From Phanerodontia chrysosporium (taxonomy: Eukaryota > Basidiomycota > Agaricomycetes > Polyporales > Phanerochaetaceae): 64,000 nucleotides of DNA. Below, piece after piece: positions 59,601 through 64,000 of the stretch. The position numbers and the translations under genes are program-made. Each line of letters starts with the position of its first letter. Positions within the stretch are counted from its first letter, which is position 1. The notes under the pieces are model-generated. The model was not told where the DNA came from. It did no database searches and saw nothing but the letters and a program-made list of their open reading frames with translations. Where the stretch lies: NCBI GenBank assembly GCA_001910725.1, contig MJGA01000022.1, positions 124,001 through 188,000 on the forward strand, read 5' to 3'.

Positions 59601-60447
59601 GCAGGGCCATGGGACTTCTGGCGCTGGCCTGCAATCGGAAGAGTGGGCAAACCCTTTGGCTGCCGAGATGGAGTAGGGGAGGTGGTGATAGCAGCAGGGT
59701 GATTTGATGTTCGTGCCTGAGGGGCCAAACCATCGTCTGTGTCATCACTAGCTGAAACATCCATGTCGAAGATTTCGTGCTCTTCTTCTTCAACATCAGG
59801 CAGTATCTGCTCTATGTTCTCTCTATCATCTAATAAGCAAATTTATTTCTACCATTGATAGGTTACATACCTTGAAGCCTCTTCAGATATCTGAGGTGCA
59901 GGCTCAGGCAAGGGCTCAGGTGCACGCTGATATACCATGCGACCTCGCTTCGGCGTTGAAAAACGCACAATTGACTCCTCCCCTGCCAGATCCTCTACAC
60001 TAGCCTTCTTCCTTGGGCCTCTCCTCTTCTTAGGTGAGCCCTGAGCTGCCTCTCCTGCAGCAGGATCTGACAGGACAAGGTAATCAGTACAGCATCAGAA
60101 GAAATGTTAAAAAGCGCACCGTCTAGCTTCCACTGAGTCTTCATAGCCCCAGTCTCATATGTTACATGCTTTGGAGTGACCCTACGCCTCTTTGGAGTCT
60201 TCAGAGGTGTGCCAGGGGCACCGCGTTTGCCTGCTGTGGTGTTGTTCTGTCCTTTCGCCATGGTGGTCGCCAGTTAACGTGGTGGTTGCCTAATTAGGAT
60301 GGCGGTACCGGCGGCGAGCCATAGCCGAGCCGCGCTGTGCTGAGCCCAGCCGCAAATAGGCCATGAGCCAATCAGCGGCTTGGCTCGGCGGCCACGTGGC
60401 TCGGCTCTCTGGCTGAGCGGCTATGGAGCCGCGCCGTGGCAACACTA
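56655..60447 (-). mobile_element. hAT DNA transposon, copy 2, inverted (3793 bp)
   Basis: Same termini (TAGTGTTGCCACGG..CCGTGGCAACACTA) and the same length as copy 1, in the opposite orientation, so the two transposase genes converge. Bounded by its own perfect 8-bp duplication TCATGAAC, which shows a separate insertion event rather than a palindromic duplication. I found one base difference from copy 1 in coding sequence (Val to Ile in the LLR-x-ELRERD segment). Confidence 0.96.
56861..60261 (-). CDS. hAT transposase (copy 2)
   Basis: Same gene as in copy 1, reading from ATG at 60261 to the stop at 56861. BED finger, both catalytic Asp segments (TMDLWTDPF near 58870, MDNASNND near 58585) and the hATC region are unchanged. 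Apart from one Val/Ile change near 59060, all protein pieces compared are identical to copy 1. Either copy could be the source of active transposase. Confidence 0.9.
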
Positions 60448-60455
60448 TCATGAAC
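60448..60455. repeat. target-site duplication, right of hAT copy 2 (TCATGAAC)
   Basis: Perfect match to 56647-56654. Confidence 0.95.
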
Positions 60456-60678
60456 CTCATTTCCCGCTCAATAATGCTGCGAAGAGAGATTGGCGAGCGC
60501 AACTGCGGCAAACTGGGCGGTGCGCACGGCTGTCGCTCGACATTGTTGGCAGTACCGCTTGCGCGCCTGCAATGAGGAGGAGAGTATAGAGCAATGAGCT
60601 GTGCACCAGTCGCTAAGCCACGTTCTACCTCTAAGTCTCCCTTTCCGGGGTACTTTGCTCCCTTTCCTTCCTCCCGGG

Positions 60679-62962
60679 ATGGACTTCAACTGGCTGGGCA
60701 TGAGTGCTTCCATATCCTGCATATATGTCAGTTCTAACGGAACTCCTCAGGTGAACGTCTCCACGAACCTAACATGGACATCTTGTTATGAGTCGTTCCA
60801 ATGCGCAAGACTGACCGTAGGCCTCCCTGCATTGCATGTCCCTACTCGCGGCTGATGACATCTCAGGTCCCTCTGATATATTCCAACCATAGCGCAGGCG
60901 AGGCGCAGGTGGCTCTAGTGATGTCCCCGTCGAACTTCTCAGCTGGGGACTCGAACTACCTCGGACCCATCCTGTTCAATCCAGGTGCGCACTCCTCCCG
61001 GTCTTTTCTGACGTCAGCACATCGACGACATGAGTAGGCGGCCCTGGCGAGTCAGGCGTGGAGCTGATTGTTGAGGGCGCGGAGTACTTCCGCGAGATCG
61101 TTGGGCCCCAGTATGATCTTGTCGGTTTCGACCCGCGAGGTGCGCAGTTCTGTCTTTGTGAGTGCATGGCGGCTTGCTCCTGTTGTGCATCTAGGTGTCG
61201 GTGTGACGACACCTGCACTCTCGATCTTTCGTGACCCTGCGGAGGCACTCCAGTGGTATGCGACCTGGCCTCTCAACGTTAATGAGTCAGCGTCGTCTTT
61301 TGGACGGGCCTTCGCCCAGTCGACGATCCTCGGAAGGCTGGCAGAGGATCGGGCAGAAGAGGTCGCAGAGTCCGTCTCGACGCCCACGGTTGCAAACGAT
61401 ATGCTGAGTATCACGAAGGCGTTTGGGTTTGACAAAGTCAACTACTGGGGAATATCGTGAGTTTGCATGACATTAATCCAGAGCTCTGGAATGACGCTGT
61501 CTTCTGCTAGGTACGGGTCGGTTCTGGGAGCTACGTAAGCCTCGAGACATCTCGCGCGTGGACATCCCCTCATTTCTCCCATCTACAGGTTCGCTGCAAT
61601 GTTTCCGGACAACGTAGGACGCTTCGTCATCGACGGTGTTGTGAACTCGCACGAATGGTACGAAGGTACGCAAATACGTATGTCGTCTCAGGAAGAACAT
61701 TCGCCGACGTGCTAGGCCCTAATAGGCGTCGACACAAGCTCTCTGGTGGACGCAGACGCGGCGCTGCACTCAGTGTGGGCCGCCTGCGTTGCCGCAGGGC
61801 CGGACGCATGCGCACTATACGAGAACTCGACTGCGCACGTTGCCGCTCGCGTTCAGGTGCTCGTCGACCGGGTGCACCTGGCGCCGGTGCCGGTCATCAA
61901 CGACACCGACCCCTCTGCCATCACGTTCGCCGTCGTCGACTATGCGGCGCTCGTCGACCAGCTCTTCCTGCTCGCGTACTTCCCGTACAGCCACGCACCC
62001 GCGGCGGCAGCAGCGCTTGCCGCGCTCGAGCGCGGCGACGGGGCCCCGATCCTCCAGGGCTCCCAACTTTCTGGTATCGACGGGTTCAGCACGTGCGCGT
62101 ACGATTCCTCGGAGCCGTATGTTGCGGGGCTTCTGGAGGTCGAGCTTGCGATTGCATGTGGCGATCAGCGCCGCGTCGGAGCGGCGACACTCGATCGCGC
62201 GAAGGCGAATTACCAGGACCTGGTGAAGCACTCGCGGTTCTTTGCTGGGGATTTGTGGGCGACGTTGCAAGCAGGGTGCACGTGAGTGCTCGCCCGAACG
62301 TGTCCGGAGGCCTGATTGATTTTGTGTAGAGGCTGGACGATTCGTGGAAAGGATCGGTTCAATGGTTTGTTATCATGGTTCGGTACTTGCGAGGCTAAGT
62401 TTCTGATTCATGCTGGGCGCTTCGTTTGCGACCAACACGAGCACCCCGCTTCTGGTCATCGGCAACACGCTCGGTATGTCCTTGGAGACGTGACAATCTT
62501 CTCCTGAAAACTAACCATGCTACGCAGATCCAATCACCCCACTCGTTAGGTACAACTTTCACACCGTTTCATTGAGTGGACGCTCACTAAACTGCCTTCA
62601 GCGCAAAGAACATGTCCCACGGCTTCGCGGGCTCCGTCCTCCTGCAGCAGAACTCTACTGGGGTACGCCTTCCGCGTGCTCCCTACCCGCCCAACCTAAC
62701 ACCTATATCGCAACAGCACAGCTCCTGGTCAGGCTTCTCAACATGCACCGCGCTCGCCGTGAACGCGTACTTCACCCAGGGAGTGCTCCCCGCGCCGGGC
62801 ACCGTGTGCCAGCCGGACTTCGCGATCTTCGAGGATGCGGGCGCGCCGACGAGTCTCGTCCGCCGCGGTGCGTCTCGCGTCTATGAGGCGGCAGAGGTTC
62901 TGCAGCGGCACATGCTACGCAGGGCGCGTGCACGTGGTGCGCGGCGTGCGGGACTCAGGTAA
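60679..62962 (+). CDS. AB7: alpha/beta hydrolase, TAP-like; start codon and one splice acceptor look damaged
   Basis: Seventh member, most divergent of the right arm. Exons 2-13 are recognisable, with the 24-nt elbow exon at 61511-61534 (GISYG), Asp in DPITP and His in GHSSWSG (Ser replaces the usual Thr). The family-position start codon is GTG at 60601, followed in frame by a hydrophobic leader (SLSHVLPLSLPF); the first in-frame ATG is 60679, which would drop the signal peptide. Intron 1 has a GC donor (GG|GCATGA). Intron 9 ends CTGG instead of CTAG near 62422, so no AG lies at the expected site before the FATNTSTP block. The last exon is shorter and Arg-rich (ARARGARRAGLR). A young pseudogene or a mis-expressed copy is likely. 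Confidence 0.75.
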
Positions 62963-63823
62963 GGCGCGAGGTTAGGATTGGAGTGGTGTTCACGGACGGT
63001 AGTACATACTCGGCGTGTTGGTTACCTGGGTGCGTGGTCCAGAAAACGGGACGCTATGCTGTTTTCCAACAGTATTTCTTCTGTTTGCAGAAAAGCGGCG
63101 CGTGAAGTCTTGAATAAACGGAAGCTTCAACGTGACTTTCTCGGGCATGCTCCTACTGCAGAGTTGTGGCGCCCGTGGTGACACACAGGGTGTTGGTAGA
63201 CTAGGCAATCAACACGCACATATCGAGAGCGGCAGGGTGAGGCTTCCTTGTAGTCATATAGCGAGTCGTGCACGCTCATTCATCAATGTGGCCAAACGTG
63301 ATTTGAGGAGTGACTGCGGCAGAACGTGTGGCATGCCATGTGGCGCGATTTCGCATGGCATTGCTCATTTCACTATGTTCTGTCATACTCATACTCCTGA
63401 TCTACAGACTCCGAATATTGAAGTTTCCAATACACAGCGAAAACGAGTCTGGGGTAAGTCAATCAAGCTCAAGATGCAAGTGAAATGACCAGGACCGGGC
63501 ACAGCAACGGCGATGACGAACCTTCGTATGTTCAGGGGGTGGTTCAAACCTTTTACCCGCATTCCCACAGCCCCATTCAGCTGACCTTCCATATTTGCCC
63601 TTTCTGCCATTGTCGCTTTGACCGACACGCCGATTGCGAGGAGGAGGCCGCGGAGAAGCCACTCGCGTAGGCGCCCATAATACCATCCCGTCGCACTCCT
63701 CTCGTCCAATGTGGCTTTCGACACCGACTGCCACATCTGGTCCTACTATGGCGATATATACTGGCCCTCGGGCCCTCTGATGGAACACAGGTCCTCGGTA
63801 TCACATCCCTCTCACTCAAACAC
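62963..63823. other. intergenic between AB7 and the terminal MYND-family gene
   Basis: About 860 bases; probable promoter of the following gene, with GCGATATATA near 63750. No other feature seen. Confidence 0.45.
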
Positions 63824-64000
63824 CATGCCTGCTGTCCTTCAAGCTGACACTACCAACGCCGCTCTGGAAGCTGTGATTCGCGGCATACGCGACAAGGCAA
63901 TCCGTCTTGCAGACCAGCTCGCACAGGACCTTCTGCTGGTAGGAGGTCCGCTCCCGCGCCACACGGACTTCTCCTTGGAAAAAGAGCGCGAGGTCCGCAA
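63824..64000 (+). CDS. N-terminal part of a fourth MYND-family protein (runs off the window)
   Basis: Start ATG in good context (CACCATGCC). The 59 visible residues include GGPLPRHTDFSLEKEREVRK, which matches the exon-1 end of MYND 1 (PLPR..IDFDEEKM) and MYND 2 (LPPQTDFSDAEL). The finger itself would lie beyond the end of the window, so the assignment rests on the N-terminal match only. Confidence 0.65.

Noticed and set aside
56655..60447. The hAT pair as a single palindromic or composite element
   Set aside because: Each copy has its own perfect, different 8-bp target duplication, so they are separate insertions.
1..64000. CRISPR arrays, prophage, bacterial operons or riboswitches
   Set aside because: No spaced direct repeats or bacterial gene organisation; the window is intron-rich fungal DNA.

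Overview
The window is nuclear DNA of a filamentous basidiomycete fungus, most likely an Agaricomycete. Most genes are split by many 45-65-nt introns with GT(RNG)..YAG borders. The gene content is fungal: STE24, QDE-2-type Argonautes, a Dal5-like transporter, TfdA dioxygenase, MYND and RING proteins, and families of secreted hydrolases. One tRNA gene is present. Nothing is bacterial or viral.

Layout. 0.1-1.7 kb: STE24 prenyl protease (-). 2.6-12.3 kb: two convergent Argonaute genes (A on +, B on -) enclosing three paralogous GNAT acetyltransferases. 12.7-14.6 kb: MFS transporter (-). 15.1-16.1 kb: MYND protein 1 (-). 16.45 kb: tRNA-Gly(GCC). 16.9-19.5 kb: FAD monooxygenase (-) with 9- and 14-nt exons. 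19.9-25.3 kb: hydrolases AB1 and AB2 (-). 26-26.8 kb: relic of an NTF2-like gene (-). 27.3-29.3 kb: MYND 2 and 3 (+). 29.4-30.9 kb: APH-like kinase (-). 31.8-33.2 kb: RING/coiled-coil protein (-). 34.5-36.0 kb: membrane/coiled-coil protein (+). 36.1-37.5 kb: TfdA dioxygenase (-). 38.4-39.2 kb: intact NTF2-like gene (+). 40.0-52.0 kb: hydrolases AB3-AB6 (+), then a broken exon of another copy. 52.4-60.5 kb: two near-identical 3793-bp hAT transposons in opposite orientation, each with its own perfect 8-bp target duplication. 60.6-63.0 kb: hydrolase AB7 (+), which looks damaged. 63.8 kb to the end: start of a fourth MYND-family gene.

The dominant theme is local gene-family expansion: seven secreted alpha/beta hydrolases sharing a 13-exon structure, three GNATs, two Argonautes and four MYND-family genes. 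The hydrolase/NTF2 set is arranged as two arms facing away from a centre near 27-38 kb, suggesting an old inverted duplication. The Argonautes would act in small-RNA silencing, and the inverted hAT pair is the kind of locus such a system targets.

A caution for every reader: reconstructing the exons shows single-base frame breaks in ten genes, 16 apparent deletions against one apparent insertion, many of them in short homopolymers. Most of the affected genes are otherwise well preserved, so this looks more like residual assembly error than like ten pseudogenes. The shared break in both Argonautes deserves separate attention.
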